Source: Staphylococcus sp. IVB6240 (lineage in GTDB: Bacteria > Bacillota > Bacilli > Staphylococcales > Staphylococcaceae). Taken from it: DNA of 64,000 nucleotides. The stretch is taken from assembly GCF_025558425.1 (NCBI RefSeq), contig NZ_CP094718.1, positions 1,240,001-1,304,000 of the forward strand, read 5' to 3'. Positions 20,706 through 30,676 of this stretch are shown here, in pieces. How positions within the stretch are numbered: the stretch's first letter is position 1; each line of letters begins with the position of its first letter. Made by a program: the position numbers and the translations under genes. The notes under the pieces were generated by a model that saw nothing but the letters and a program-made list of their open reading frames with translations, was not told the DNA's origin and ran no database searches.

Positions 20706-21029
20706 ATGGAGAATTCAATTTGGTCATTATTGTTAGATGATGTATCGTTAATTGAAACAAAATTTCATATGGCTAGAGAAGACCACCATTTTGATTTTGA
20801 AAAAGATATTGTCCCTTTTACAAAATTGATTGATGATCACATTCATTTAATGCATCAATCTACAAATCTGTTTTTTACACAGCGTTCACGTATTGAATCT
20901 TTAATACAGCCATTATCTGTATCTTGCCATGATAAACGAACGAGTAAGAAACAATTTTTCGACCAACTTAAAACAATAAAACACGATCTCCTAACTATTC
21001 AACGACAGGTGGAAAATGGTCATGTATAA
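20706..21029 (+). CDS. YppE-like DUF1798 protein
   Basis: The 107-residue helical protein matches DUF1798 (YppE) by position, divergent from recU and upstream of ypsA, and by length. The opening [21 protein letters not shown] and the rest suggest a small helical bundle. No catalytic residues are evident and the function is unknown. AGGTGAT precedes ATG 20706. It overlaps ypsA by 8 bases, so the two are probably coupled. Confidence 0.75.
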   Translation: MENSIWSLLLDDVSLIETKFHMAREDHHFDFEKDIVPFTKLIDDHIHLMHQSTNLFFTQRSRIESLIQPLSVSCHDKRTSKKQFFDQLKTIKHDLLTIQRQVENGHV

Positions 21030-21579
21030 ATCAATTTATGTGACAGGATATAAACCTTATGAACTTAATATTTTCAAAGAAGATGCCAAAGAAGTTTATT
21101 ACTTAAAAGCCTTCATTAAACAAAAGCTTATCAGCTATCTTGAGGAAGGTCTTGAATGGATACTGATACAAGGCCAATTAGGCATTGAAATGTGGACAGC
21201 TTCCTGTGTCATTGAATTAAAAGAAACATATCCTGATCTTAAATTAGGTATTATTGCACCATTTCAGAACCACACATCGAAGTGGCGTGAAGCACAACAA
21301 ATTCAATACCAATCAATTGCTGCAGAAGCTGATTATATAAATGCTGTGTATCATACAGATTATGAAGGCCCACATCAATTTCAAGCCGCTGATCAATTTA
21401 TGTTAGAACACACTGATATGACTATTTTAATTTATGATGAAGAACAAGAAGCGAGTCCTAAGTTTTTCAAAAAGAAGCTAGTTGATTTTATGGCACAAAC
21501 AAACTATACTTGTGATGTTGTGACATTCGATGAAATTACAAGTTTTATCGATGAATTACAGTGGACAAATGAACTATGA
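21022..21579 (+). CDS. ypsA: YpsA, DUF1273 (SLOG fold) protein
   Basis: This 185-residue protein belongs to the DUF1273/YpsA family with a Rossmann-like SLOG fold. It shows [12 protein letters not shown] at the N-terminus, [13 protein letters not shown] near residue 50 (putative nucleotide-binding glycine loop) and [19 protein letters not shown] sequence near the C-terminus. From recall, YpsA affects cell division in B. subtilis and S. aureus, which fits its place directly before gpsB. ATG 21022 is chosen because AGGTGGA is 8 bases upstream; ATG 21016 is too close to it. Confidence 0.88.
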   Translation: MYKSIYVTGYKPYELNIFKEDAKEVYYLKAFIKQKLISYLEEGLEWILIQGQLGIEMWTASCVIELKETYPDLKLGIIAPFQNHTSKWREAQQIQYQSIAAEADYINAVYHTDYEGPHQFQAADQFMLEHTDMTILIYDEEQEASPKFFKKKLVDFMAQTNYTCDVVTFDEITSFIDELQWTNEL

Positions 21580-21598
21580 ATCAAGTGAGGTGACGCAT

Positions 21599-21931
21599 AT
21601 GTCAGATGTTTCATTAAAATTATCAGCAAAAGATATTTATGAAAAAGACTTCGAAAAAACAGTCGTTCGCGGTTATCGTCCTGAAGAAGTGGATGCATTT
21701 TTAGATGATATCATTGTGGATTATCAAAAAATGGCGGACTTAAACAGTCAAGTAGTAAAACTATCTGAAGAAAATCAAAAACTAAAAAAAGAAATTGAAG
21801 ATTTACGCTTACGAGTTGCTTCAGGTCGTTCACAAGAAAGTAAGGCTTTTTCAAGTCAAGGTGTACAAAATAGTAACGCAGATATTTTGAAGCGTATTTC
21901 TAATTTAGAGAAAGCAGTGTTTGGCAAATAA
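21599..21931 (+). CDS. gpsB: Cell division regulator GpsB
   Basis: This 110-residue DivIVA-like protein links cell-wall synthases and FtsZ at the septum. The N-terminal membrane-binding domain [20 protein letters not shown] runs into [11 protein letters not shown] and a coiled coil (about residues 45-75). After a short variable linker, a C-terminal trimerisation helix [15 protein letters not shown] is seen. GTGAGGTGA lies before ATG 21599. It sits between ypsA and rnpB, as in other Firmicutes. Confidence 0.95.
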   Translation: MSDVSLKLSAKDIYEKDFEKTVVRGYRPEEVDAFLDDIIVDYQKMADLNSQVVKLSEENQKLKKEIEDLRLRVASGRSQESKAFSSQGVQNSNADILKRISNLEKAVFGK

Positions 21932-21965
21932 TCATTGCTTTTAATCACTGAGATGATATAATTTT

Positions 21966-22366
21966 GAAGTAATATTTTGGGTAATCGCTATAAATATGAT
22001 TTATAGAGGAAAGTCCATGCTCACACAATCTGAGATGATTGTAGTGTTCGTGCTTGATGAAACCATAAGTCAAGGCAATGTAAATTGACGGCAACGAATT
22101 AACCTAAGTCTCCGGATAAGGTTATAATAGTTTGAAAGTGCCACAGTGACGTAGCTCTAATAGAAATATTAGAGGTGGAACGCGGTAAACCCCTCGAGTG
22201 AGCAATCCAAATTTGGTAGGAGCACTTGTTTAGCGGAATTCAACGCATAAACGAGAAAGTATTAAATGATACTTTAGACAGATGATTATCACCAGCGTAC
22301 GAGTGCAACTAGTGCACGTGATAGTACTAAGGTACAGAACATGGCTTATAGAAATATTACAACTAG
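21966..22366 (+). ncRNA. rnpB: RNase P RNA, class B
   Basis: The catalytic RNA of tRNA 5' processing. Conserved segments include AGAGGAAAGTCCATGCTC near 22010, GTGCCACAGTGACGTAGC near 22138, GGTGGAACGCGGTAAACCCC near 22172, and ACAGAACATGGCTTATAGAA at the 3' end. GTAATATTT at 21969-21977 pairs perfectly with AAATATTAC at 22352-22360 to close helix P1, which fixes the ends to within a few bases. The layout is the Bacillus/Staphylococcus B type. Confidence 0.97.
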
Positions 22367-22371
22367 TAAAT

Positions 22372-22402
22372 AAGGCTGGGACATGCTATATGTTCCAGCC
22401 TT
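22372..22402 (+). terminator. rnpB terminator
   Basis: AAGGCTGGGACAT at 22372-22384 pairs with ATGTTCCAGCCTT at 22390-22402 (one wobble). The T run is very short, but this stem type is common in staphylococci. Confidence 0.75.
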
Positions 22403-22590
22403 CAGTGTGTTAAGCTATATTTATACAATATTTTAGACAGTAAAGCAATTATAAATTTATATGATGTTGAGACATAGTAAATCTTTAGGTTTGAAAACTA
22501 ATTACTAGTATTCAAGGTGTAGGTTTTTGGCAGAATAGGGCGCACTACTTAAAATGTTGAAAGTTGATGAAATAGCGCGTCCTGTATAGT

Positions 22591-22764
22591 TGATGAGATA
22601 TATACCAATTTTTAAAAGGTGCAGACACTGATCAATCAACAATTACACGCAATTTTCCAAAATCAAAAGCTATTAAAGCTATTTTGGTATTTCTTAGGTT
22701 CTGCTCAAAGCCAAACTACTCGCTTCACTACCTTTTAAAATAAGATTTTGTCTCCATCTCATCA
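22591..22764 (-). repeat. Large inverted repeat in the rnpB-rlmL gap
   Basis: The gap 22403-22785 holds no gene. TGATGAGAT at 22591-22599 mirrors ATCTCATCA at 22756-22764, and TTTTAAAAGGT at 22610-22620 mirrors ACCTTTTAAAA at 22730-22740. Read on the minus strand, it contains GAAGCG and then CTTTGAGCAGAA (22699-22710), the same core as the repeats at 30.8-30.9 kb. A smaller hairpin with CCAAAAT and ATTTTGG arms lies inside. Confidence 0.55.
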
Positions 22765-22785
22765 GTCAATAATAGGAGGACAATT

Positions 22786-23907
22786 ATGTATCAATTATTA
22801 GCAGTATGTCCCATGGGATTAGAAGCTATCGTGGCAAAAGAAGTACAAGATTTAGGCTATGAAACACGTGTTGAAAATGGCCGTATTTATTTTAATGGGG
22901 ATGCCGAAGCTATCGTAAAAGCCAATTTATGGTTACGCACTGCTGATCGTGTGAAATTAATCGTTGGTCAGTTTAAAGCCACAACATTTGACGAATTATT
23001 CGAAAAGACAAAAGCCTTACCTTGGCATGAAATCATCCCAGCAGACGGACAATTCCCAGTACAAGGTCGTAGTTTAAAATCTGTTCTACACAGTGTCCCT
23101 GATGTCCAAGCAATCACGAAAAAAGCAATTGTAGAAAAACTGAAGTCTGAACATGGTGTATCTGGATGGTTAGATGAAACAGGTGCAAAATTTCCTGTTG
23201 AAGTAAATGTGTTAAAAGGCAATGTCTTGTTAACAATCGATACATCAGGTTCTGGATTAAATAAACGTGGTTATCGCTTGGCTCAAGGGGAAGCCCCAAT
23301 CAAAGAAACGTTGGCAGCAAGTCTTGTTAAACTTGCAAACTGGACAGGTGATACACCATTGATCGACCCATTCTGTGGTTCTGGTACGATTGCCATTGAG
23401 GCGTGCCTTATCGCACAAAATATTGCCCCAGGATTCAATCGATCATTCGTTTCAGAACAGTGGCCAATGATTCCAGAAGGTTTATTCGATCGACTTCGTG
23501 CAGAAGCTGATGCACAAGCTGATTATGATAAAGATATTAAAATCTATGCATCAGATATCGATCCAGAAATGATAGAAATTGCTCGCCGTAATGCTGATGA
23601 AGTCGGTGTAGGCGATATCATTCAATTCGAAGTGAAAGACGTTAATACATTAACCATTGATCACGATGGTCCAATTGGATTAATTGGTAACCCACCCTAT
23701 GGTGAGCGTATTGGGGAAAGAGATGAAGTTGAAGAAATGTATCGTTATTTAGGCACATTACTTCAACAAAATCCTCAACTTTCTATGTATATAATGACAA
23801 GTAGTAAGGAATTTGAATATCTTGTAAATAGAAAAGCAACAAAAAGACGTAAATTATTTAACGGTTATATTGAAACAACTTATTATCAATATTGGGCGAA
23901 AAAATAA
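22786..23907 (+). CDS. THUMP-domain class I SAM-dependent RNA methyltransferase (YpsC/RlmL family)
   Basis: The 373-residue protein has an N-terminal THUMP-like RNA-binding region (about residues 1-155) and a Rossmann methyltransferase domain. DPFCGSGTIAIEA is the SAM/NPPY family motif I, ASDIDPEMIEIA follows, and GNPPYGERIG is the catalytic N6-adenine/N2-guanine motif. Members methylate 23S rRNA guanine (RlmL/RlmK type) or tRNA; the exact target here is not shown. GGAGGACA precedes ATG. The gene follows gpsB-rnpB as in Bacillus ypsC. Confidence 0.88.
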   Translation: MYQLLAVCPMGLEAIVAKEVQDLGYETRVENGRIYFNGDAEAIVKANLWLRTADRVKLIVGQFKATTFDELFEKTKALPWHEIIPADGQFPVQGRSLKSVLHSVPDVQAITKKAIVEKLKSEHGVSGWLDETGAKFPVEVNVLKGNVLLTIDTSGSGLNKRGYRLAQGEAPIKETLAASLVKLANWTGDTPLIDPFCGSGTIAIEACLIAQNIAPGFNRSFVSEQWPMIPEGLFDRLRAEADAQADYDKDIKIYASDIDPEMIEIARRNADEVGVGDIIQFEVKDVNTLTIDHDGPIGLIGNPPYGERIGERDEVEEMYRYLGTLLQQNPQLSMYIMTSSKEFEYLVNRKATKRRKLFNGYIETTYYQYWAKK

Positions 23908-23946
23908 TTAATCACTTAATCATTTACAAATAAAAGGGGCGATGAT

Positions 23947-24864
23947 ATGAACCATGAATCATCCTTTAAACAAGGGGTTTTTTACGCACTCAGTGCCTAT
24001 ATTATGTGGGGGATTCTCCCACTGTATTGGGCTTTAATCGATGGCGTGGATGCTATAGAAATTCTGATGTACCGAATTATTTTATCACTTATTTTTATGC
24101 TTATTCTTGTCCCTTTAACAAAACAAACACCTCAATTGGTGTCAGATATTCAGCAATTTGTCAAAACACCTAAAAAACTATTCATCATTATTTTGGCAGG
24201 CTATGTTGTGACATTAAACTGGGGGACGTTTATTTATGCGATTAATGAAGGCTATGTTTTACAGACAAGTTTAGGATATTATATTAATCCATTGGTCAGT
24301 ATTATATTAGCAATGATCTTTTTCCAAGAATGTTTTAATAAATTGGAATGGGCTGCTATTTTATTTGCAACAATGGGTGTCCTCTATATGACATTTAAAG
24401 TAGGAGAATTTCCATTTATTTCACTAATGTTAGCCTTCTCGTTTGGTATTTATGGACTGTTAAAAAAACTTGTTCCAATGAGTGCTGTGAGTAGTATTAC
24501 GATTGAGTCCATGGCTACAGCTCCGATGGCTCTCATTTATCTCGTGATCATTGGACAATCTCACGGTCTTAGTATCGGTATGAATAGTGCTACTTTTTGG
24601 TTACTATTCTCAGGGGCTGTGACAGCCATTCCATTACTCGCATTTTCAGCAGCAGCTGTTCGAATTCCATTATCATTGGTTGGTTTCATCCAATATGTTG
24701 GACCAACGCTCATTTTCCTTAATGGTGTTCTAGTATTTAAAGAGCCATTTAATATGGATCAATTCATCACATTCTGCTTTATTTGGTTCGGTATCTTAAT
24801 ATATGTTCTATCACAAGTGATTAAAATGAAACGCAAACCTAAACCGCTTCAGTTTCATGAATAA
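23947..24864 (+). CDS. rarD: RarD-like EamA/DMT family permease
   Basis: This 305-residue membrane protein has about ten hydrophobic segments in two EamA halves. The opening GVFYALSAYIMWGILPLYWALI and the GYVVTLNWGTFIYAINEGYVLQTSLGY-type region are typical of RarD. Substrate is unknown; the RarD name comes from a chloramphenicol-sensitivity study in another genus and does not prove drug transport. A weak GGGGCGATG site precedes ATG 23947. It ends in its own terminator. Confidence 0.88.
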   Translation: MNHESSFKQGVFYALSAYIMWGILPLYWALIDGVDAIEILMYRIILSLIFMLILVPLTKQTPQLVSDIQQFVKTPKKLFIIILAGYVVTLNWGTFIYAINEGYVLQTSLGYYINPLVSIILAMIFFQECFNKLEWAAILFATMGVLYMTFKVGEFPFISLMLAFSFGIYGLLKKLVPMSAVSSITIESMATAPMALIYLVIIGQSHGLSIGMNSATFWLLFSGAVTAIPLLAFSAAAVRIPLSLVGFIQYVGPTLIFLNGVLVFKEPFNMDQFITFCFIWFGILIYVLSQVIKMKRKPKPLQFHE

Positions 24865-24880
24865 CAATATAATGAATGAT

Positions 24881-24914
24881 AAACTGATGATCTTTACAGA
24901 TTGTCAGTTTTTTT
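24881..24914 (+). terminator. Terminator after rarD
   Basis: AAACTGA and TCAGTTT arms with an inner ATCT/AGAT pair, followed by a T run. Confidence 0.75.
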
Positions 24915-25073
24915 ATATATCAACATCTCATAGAAATCACATTCTGATATTTTAACTTCGCTGTAAATGCTATACAATAACAGATAAGTAGATAAAAATT
25001 TTAGAATATGTATAGATTTGAGTTGAAAAGACATAAATTTCTCAAAATCTAACAAACAAGGGGATTATACATA

Positions 25074-28000
25074 ATGAAGCATACGGAACAATTAGACATA
25101 TTGTATAAATTAAAAAAAGAAATTGAAAAGTCGGATCATACATCATTTGTTCATACCATTAACCAAATGATTAAAAAAGTATATTTAGATCATTATACAA
25201 TGACATTTGTTGGACACTTTTCTGCTGGTAAATCAACAATTATTAATAATTTAATCGGTCAAGATATTTTACCGAGCTCGCCCGTGCCAACAACCAGTAA
25301 TACCGCTTTAGTTACTGTATCAGATACGCCAGGAATTACAGCGAATATTGAAGGACAGCGATATACAGAGCTTTCTTCTTATGATGATGTAAAACAAATG
25401 AACAAAGAAAATTATCATGTAGAATCTATCGATATACGATTCCAGTCAGAAGATTATCGCAATGGTTTTAACTTCCAAGATACTCCAGGCGTCGATTCTA
25501 ACGTAAAATCACATAGCCATAGTACAAATCAGTTTTTATACACGAGTAATATGGTCTTTTACACGGTAGATTACAATCATGTACAGTCTGCATTAAACTT
25601 CCAATTTATGAAACAACTGAACCAAGCCGGTATTCCAGTCACATTCGTTATTAATCAAATTGATAAGCATAATGATGAAGAATTATCATTTGATGCCTTT
25701 AAGTCCCGTGTTTCAAAATCTTTAACAGAATGGGATATTCAGCTTGAAGAAATATTTTATGTGACTAAATTTGATCATCCAGAGAATCAATTTTCAGCTT
25801 TTAAATCATTTATGCATCAACAGGACGCAAATCGAGAACCTATTGAAGCATTTGTTTCACGAATGGTATCATTCATTCAAAAACATCAATCACAATATTT
25901 AATGGAACAAATGGAAGCATGTTTAGAAGAGTTGAATACCACAGCAGAAGCATTTGATACAGATTATAAAAGATATTTAGAGCAATCGTCTGTTCATAGT
26001 GAAGCACAACTCATTAACAATCACGATGCATTACGTGATCATCTAACCAAAAAGCGTAAAAATATCATTGATAATACCTATATTATGTCGCATGAGATGC
26101 GTGAACATATTCGTTATTATTTAGAAAGTATGACAAAAGACTTTTCTGTTGGGGGACTTTTTAATAAACGTAAAAAAATTGAGCAAGCGAGAGAAGAACG
26201 TCTTTCTACACTTATGTCAGCATTGCAAACACAAGTAACACAAGAAATCGTAAAACCGTTGCAAACAGATATGGCTTTTTTAACACGTTTTATCGATGAC
26301 ACCAACCTAAATAATAAGATTCTGAACCAAAATATTGAAATACCTTCAAACCTAGTTACAGATTTATATCAAACACAAGTGCAAATCAGTAACCAATATG
26401 TCTTAACGTTTTCAGAATCACTGATGAAACAAATTGGTCAATATGTGCAAAACATCTCTAAACCATTAGATGAAGAAATCATTTCAAATGTGAAAGCTGA
26501 AGTTCATGAAGAGACAAATAACCATGAAACTGACACATATGAGCGTTATCGTACCTTACACACATTAAAAACATCATTGGATACTGAAAACTACCAGCAC
26601 TATTATATTCATTTAGACGATTCGCTTGATAAATTGATTGACCGTACAAAAATGACTTATACACCTTCACAATCTGTCGAAAATAAAACGGAAAATATCA
26701 ACGAGCAATCAGCAGTAACCACTGATAGCCAGCAGTCAAAGCGCCATCAAATTGAAGCAGCACTTTCAACATTATCAAACTTGTCACTTTACGATACACA
26801 AGTAAACCAAATGCGAGAAACATTAAATCGTTTAGACAATCAAGTGATTAAAATAGGGGTATTCGGTACATTTAGTGCAGGGAAAAGTAGTTTAATTAAC
26901 GCATTACTTGGTGATCAATACTTAGTAAGTTCACCAAATCCAACTACAGCTGCTACCACTGAAATTTCATATGGACATCAAAATACTGTAACATTTAAAA
27001 CAAAGGAAATGCTACTGAGTGAATTAAATGATGTTGTTGAAGCTGTTGACTATCAGTTTGACTCTATCAATGACTTTTTAACACAAGACTTAACGGATTT
27101 AAAAGCGCGTATTGATAAAAATAAGCTGGCATTTATTGAAGCAATTGAAAAAAATTATACATTTTATGAGACTTTAATTGAAGATGGTTATGATCGTGCC
27201 ATTCCTAAAGAAGAGCATAGAAAATGGAGTGCTGAAGACGAATATGCGACATTTGTTAGAACCGTTCATTTACAACTCGAACATGAATGGTTAAAAGATA
27301 AAATTATTGTCGATTCTCTTGGACTTTATTCAAATAACCAACGTCACACGAATGAAACAGAAAAAATTCTTGCCTCAGCAGACTTAATTTTATATGTCAG
27401 TTATTTCAACCATGCGTTCACTGATAATGACAAAGCATTCATTGAACATATGAAAGAAATGAACCAATTAGTTGAAAATCAAGCATTTAAAATGGTCATC
27501 AATGCGACAGACCTTGCTGAAACACCAGACGACTTAGCAGCTGTTCATGAATATACGAGGGACGCATTAGCACAAGTTGGCATGCATTGTGATATTTTTG
27601 ATGTATCAAGTCGTGAAGCACTACGTGGTGGAGATCAAGGTGTTACACAATTAAAATCTGCCATTCAAACATTTGCTGACATTGAATCTAAACAAGTACT
27701 TGAAAACCAAGTCATCCATCAACTTGAAGCGATTACGCAATCACTTGATACAATGCTTCAGGATGTTGAAAGTAATGCGTTACAAGTTGAACAAAACCGT
27801 GCATACTTGAAAAAATTTGAAAATACACCGGTATTTCCTAAACAAATTTTACAAAGTGTACAAAATCAGTATCGCAGTGAACTTGAAGACCAGATTTATT
27901 ATTTAAATGAACGTCTGAATATCCAATTGCTCGATCATGTCAAAACAGTCTTTAATACGCAAATGACAGATGCCAATGATTTTAAAACGGCCAAACGTCA

Positions 28001-28520
28001 CGCAGCAAAAACATATCTTGATCAAATCCATCAAAAACTGTATTTAGAACAGACGTTAATGATTAACCGTATGAAAAAACATTTTGAAGCACAGTTCGCG
28101 CATCAATTGGCTCCAGTGATTACAGATATGTCTCAGCATCACGTGATTTTACAACCAGAAACGCAAATATCAGTAGAAGGTATTGAAGAAGCATACTTAC
28201 AACTAGATTTAACAACGTTTATCTCAGCTTTACCAAAACAACTGACGAAAAAGAACATTCTTCAGCCTAAGCAACAGCAAAAGTTACAAACTGAGATCAA
28301 AGACTTGAGTGTAGAGCAACTACAAACATGTCTGGTTGATTTAGCAAATGCGCTGAACCGATATGAAAAAGCACTAACACAATTTGCAGAACAAAAACTT
28401 CAAACATTAGAAGCAGTTGCACAACAAGAAATTGAAAAATTATTAAGCTTTGAATTAGATCAAACACAGCGTCAAACATTACAAGAAACATTACCGAAAC
28501 TTAAACAAATTTTGAACTAA
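25074..28520 (+). CDS. Two-module bacterial dynamin-like GTPase (DynA/YpbR family)
   Basis: At 1148 residues this is a head-to-tail fusion of two dynamin-like units. The first P-loop GHFSAGKSTIINN is near residue 47, with switch DTPGV near 138 and NQID near 198. The second P-loop GTFSAGKSSLINA is near residue 598, with VINATDLAE later. Long helical stalk regions follow each GTPase. The second unit has DSLGLYSNN in place of the usual DTPG. Homologues tether and protect membranes, for example after phage attack or antibiotic damage. GGGGAT precedes ATG. It is followed after 12 bases by the exonuclease gene. Confidence 0.93.
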   Translation: MKHTEQLDILYKLKKEIEKSDHTSFVHTINQMIKKVYLDHYTMTFVGHFSAGKSTIINNLIGQDILPSSPVPTTSNTALVTVSDTPGITANIEGQRYTELSSYDDVKQMNKENYHVESIDIRFQSEDYRNGFNFQDTPGVDSNVKSHSHSTNQFLYTSNMVFYTVDYNHVQSALNFQFMKQLNQAGIPVTFVINQIDKHNDEELSFDAFKSRVSKSLTEWDIQLEEIFYVTKFDHPENQFSAFKSFMHQQDANREPIEAFVSRMVSFIQKHQSQYLMEQMEACLEELNTTAEAFDTDYKRYLEQSSVHSEAQLINNHDALRDHLTKKRKNIIDNTYIMSHEMREHIRYYLESMTKDFSVGGLFNKRKKIEQAREERLSTLMSALQTQVTQEIVKPLQTDMAFLTRFIDDTNLNNKILNQNIEIPSNLVTDLYQTQVQISNQYVLTFSESLMKQIGQYVQNISKPLDEEIISNVKAEVHEETNNHETDTYERYRTLHTLKTSLDTENYQHYYIHLDDSLDKLIDRTKMTYTPSQSVENKTENINEQSAVTTDSQQSKRHQIEAALSTLSNLSLYDTQVNQMRETLNRLDNQVIKIGVFGTFSAGKSSLINALLGDQYLVSSPNPTTAATTEISYGHQNTVTFKTKEMLLSELNDVVEAVDYQFDSINDFLTQDLTDLKARIDKNKLAFIEAIEKNYTFYETLIEDGYDRAIPKEEHRKWSAEDEYATFVRTVHLQLEHEWLKDKIIVDSLGLYSNNQRHTNETEKILASADLILYVSYFNHAFTDNDKAFIEHMKEMNQLVENQAFKMVINATDLAETPDDLAAVHEYTRDALAQVGMHCDIFDVSSREALRGGDQGVTQLKSAIQTFADIESKQVLENQVIHQLEAITQSLDTMLQDVESNALQVEQNRAYLKKFENTPVFPKQILQSVQNQYRSELEDQIYYLNERLNIQLLDHVKTVFNTQMTDANDFKTAKRHAAKTYLDQIHQKLYLEQTLMINRMKKHFEAQFAHQLAPVITDMSQHHVILQPETQISVEGIEEAYLQLDLTTFISALPKQLTKKNILQPKQQQKLQTEIKDLSVEQLQTCLVDLANALNRYEKALTQFAEQKLQTLEAVAQQEIEKLLSFELDQTQRQTLQETLPKLKQILN

Positions 28521-28532
28521 AGGAAAAATAAA

Positions 28533-29414
28533 ATGAATAATCGCACATTACTGATTGATGGCATGGCACTCTTATTTCGACATTTCTATGCTACCAGTGT
28601 TCATAAAAACTACATGCTTACTTCAAACGGATTGCCAACAAATGGGACACAGGGCTTTGTACGCCACGTCTTACGTGCCATCCATGATATACAACCAACA
28701 CATCTCGCAATTTGCTGGGATATTGGGAAATCAACATTTCGAAATGAGCTGTATAGTGGATATAAACAAAACCGTCCCGAACCACCTGAAGCATTAATAC
28801 CGCAATTCTCACATGTTCAACATATTTCACAGGAACTCGGTTTCTTCAATATTGGTTTACCTAATTATGAAGCTGATGATGTGATTGGAACGTTGGCAAC
28901 ACAAATGGCGCATGATCATACTGACAACGTCTATGTGATAACAGGAGATCGTGATTTATTACAATGTACATCTAACAATATACACATTTGGCTTGTCAAA
29001 AAAGGTTTCACGGAATATTTGAAGTTTGATGAACAAGTTTTCCGTGAACAATACGGTCTTGCGCCAAAACAATTGATTGATGTAAAAGCATTTATGGGGG
29101 ATACGGCTGATGGTTATCCAGGTGTAAAAGGAATTGGTGAAAAAACAGCCATTAAATTAATTCAACAATATGGTTCAGTAGAAAATGTGATGACACATGT
29201 CGAATCATTAACACCTGGACAGCAGAAAAAAATTCAAACCGATATGGAGAATTTAATGAAATCAAAACAACTTGCTGAAATCATTTGCGATGTACCCATC
29301 CATACTAATGATTTATGGCAACAATTGGCTTATACATTAGACCTAGCACATATCATCCATGTATGTGAGCAACATGAATTGCGCGTTGCAAGAAAATATA
29401 TTCTATCATTATAA
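28533..29414 (+). CDS. 5'-3' exonuclease-like (flap endonuclease family) protein, YpcP-like
   Basis: The 293-residue protein has the PIN-like and helix-hairpin-helix layout of the 5'-nuclease domain of DNA polymerase I. Acidic residues appear in LLIDGMALLFR, NYEADDVIGTLA, ITGDRDLLQ, and GDTADGYPGVKGIGEKTA. The last replaces the common GDSSDNIPG pattern but keeps the two aspartates. It is a stand-alone enzyme that probably removes RNA primers or flaps. AAAGGAAA precedes ATG 28533. A strong bidirectional terminator follows. Confidence 0.9.
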   Translation: MNNRTLLIDGMALLFRHFYATSVHKNYMLTSNGLPTNGTQGFVRHVLRAIHDIQPTHLAICWDIGKSTFRNELYSGYKQNRPEPPEALIPQFSHVQHISQELGFFNIGLPNYEADDVIGTLATQMAHDHTDNVYVITGDRDLLQCTSNNIHIWLVKKGFTEYLKFDEQVFREQYGLAPKQLIDVKAFMGDTADGYPGVKGIGEKTAIKLIQQYGSVENVMTHVESLTPGQQKKIQTDMENLMKSKQLAEIICDVPIHTNDLWQQLAYTLDLAHIIHVCEQHELRVARKYILSL

Positions 29415-29466
29415 AAAACCAAGCGAATTGCATGTTTTATTGAACTACAATTCGCTTGGTTTTTAT
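29415..29466. terminator. Bidirectional terminator between convergent genes
   Basis: AAAACCAAGCGAATTG at 29415-29430 and CAATTCGCTTGGTTTT at 29448-29463 give a perfect 16-base stem with A run upstream and T run downstream. It serves the exonuclease gene (+) and the RNase H-like gene (-), whose stop codon lies at 29463-29465. Confidence 0.92.
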
Positions 29467-29858
29467 TGTTTTGTGACACGATATAAGGTTTGTTGCGCGA
29501 GTTGATTGGCTTCCTTGTTTTGAGCACGTGGTATCCATTTAACAAAGCATAAATCAAAGGCCTGTGATAGTTGATTAAAGCGGTCTAAGTACGGTTTAAA
29601 ACGTTTATTCTTCACAAAATTGCGATTTACGACATCTTCTATCAGTTGTGAATCTGTATAAATCAAGGCATTCGTCACTTGTAATTGTTTTGCTTGTTCC
29701 AATGCAAAAATGAGAGATTCCCATTCTGCACTATGGTTATCCATTTCACCTAAAACTTGTGAATACGTGTGACGTTCCGATTCTTCTACAATAACAACAC
29801 CACAAGTACTCACACCTGGGTTTCCTTTCGTCGCAGCATCGAAATAAATTTTCGCCAT
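29463..29858 (-). CDS. RNase HI-like (ribonuclease H-fold) protein
   Basis: This 131-residue RNase H-fold protein opens with KIYFDAATKGNPG (first acidic residue, where classical RNase HI has DGS). It has NHSAEWESLIFAL (glutamate) and IYTDSQLIEDV (second aspartate). The last expected aspartate is replaced: the segment reads NKEANQLAQ, against the classical ExADxLA. The S. aureus homologue shows the same form from recall, so the family may be a divergent or weak nuclease. The gene ends inside the shared terminator. Confidence 0.82.
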   Translation of the reverse strand: MAKIYFDAATKGNPGVSTCGVVIVEESERHTYSQVLGEMDNHSAEWESLIFALEQAKQLQVTNALIYTDSQLIEDVVNRNFVKNKRFKPYLDRFNQLSQAFDLCFVKWIPRAQNKEANQLAQQTLYRVTKQ

Positions 29859-29966
29859 TATTCATCATCCCTTACCTATAAAAAAGGGGACAAACACTTA
29901 TGAATGTCCGCAATTTTTAAAATCACTTTTTCTCATAAATGTATTGTCACCTTCATTAACGATATC

Positions 29967-30668
29967 TTAAATATCATCATCATTTATTTTACCATGTCGA
30001 TACATGGATTTCGCCCAATATCCAAATGGAACATTGAATACAGTAGATGCTAATTTTAATAAGTATGTTGTAATAAATATTTCTAAAATGACATCATTTG
30101 GTAGTGGCCCACCATAAAATGCAATCAGCACAAACAATGCAGTATCTATAATAGAACTTAATGCTGTACTTCCATATGCACGAATAATAAATGTACGATC
30201 AGATTTGAAAACCTTTTTGATCGCATGGAAGATAAACACATCGATATGTTGACCGATAATATACGCCACAATAGATCCCAATGCAATACGTGGAATAACA
30301 CCAAAGATCGTTTTTAATGCCTCTTGTGAAATATCCGCTTCACTTGGTGCGAAAGCTAACGATACTTGCATGACAGCAATCATAACGAGTGTTGATGAAA
30401 AGCCAAGCCACACAGCTTTTTTAGCCACTTTTCTCCCGTAAATATCATTCAAAATATCTGTTGCTAAATAAATAGACGCAAACATCACATTTCCTAAAGT
30501 GGCAGATATTGTAAAAATATCTACAGTTTTAATCACTTGAATATTAGCGATGATTGTCCCAATCGCAACCCAAGCATACAATCCTTGTTTGCCAAAAAAT
30601 CGAAACATGGCAACCATAAATACAAAAGTCAGGATAAATGCCCCGAGACCTACTAATTCATTATACAT
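29967..30668 (-). CDS. Queuosine precursor transporter, YhhQ/Vut_1 family
   Basis: The 233-residue membrane protein has about six hydrophobic segments. The family features ATDILNDIYGRKVAKKAVWLGF and GSIVAYIIGQHIDVFIFHAIKK are clear, and RAYGSTALSSIIDTALFVLIAFYG follows. YhhQ proteins take up 7-cyano- or 7-aminomethyl-deazaguanine. The upstream preQ1-I riboswitch (30677-30715) independently supports this substrate. AGGAGG at 30677-30682 is 8 bases before ATG 30668 and lies inside the riboswitch pseudoknot. Confidence 0.93.
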   Translation of the reverse strand: MYNELVGLGAFILTFVFMVAMFRFFGKQGLYAWVAIGTIIANIQVIKTVDIFTISATLGNVMFASIYLATDILNDIYGRKVAKKAVWLGFSSTLVMIAVMQVSLAFAPSEADISQEALKTIFGVIPRIALGSIVAYIIGQHIDVFIFHAIKKVFKSDRTFIIRAYGSTALSSIIDTALFVLIAFYGGPLPNDVILEIFITTYLLKLASTVFNVPFGYWAKSMYRHGKINDDDI

Positions 30669-30676
30669 ATTAAATT

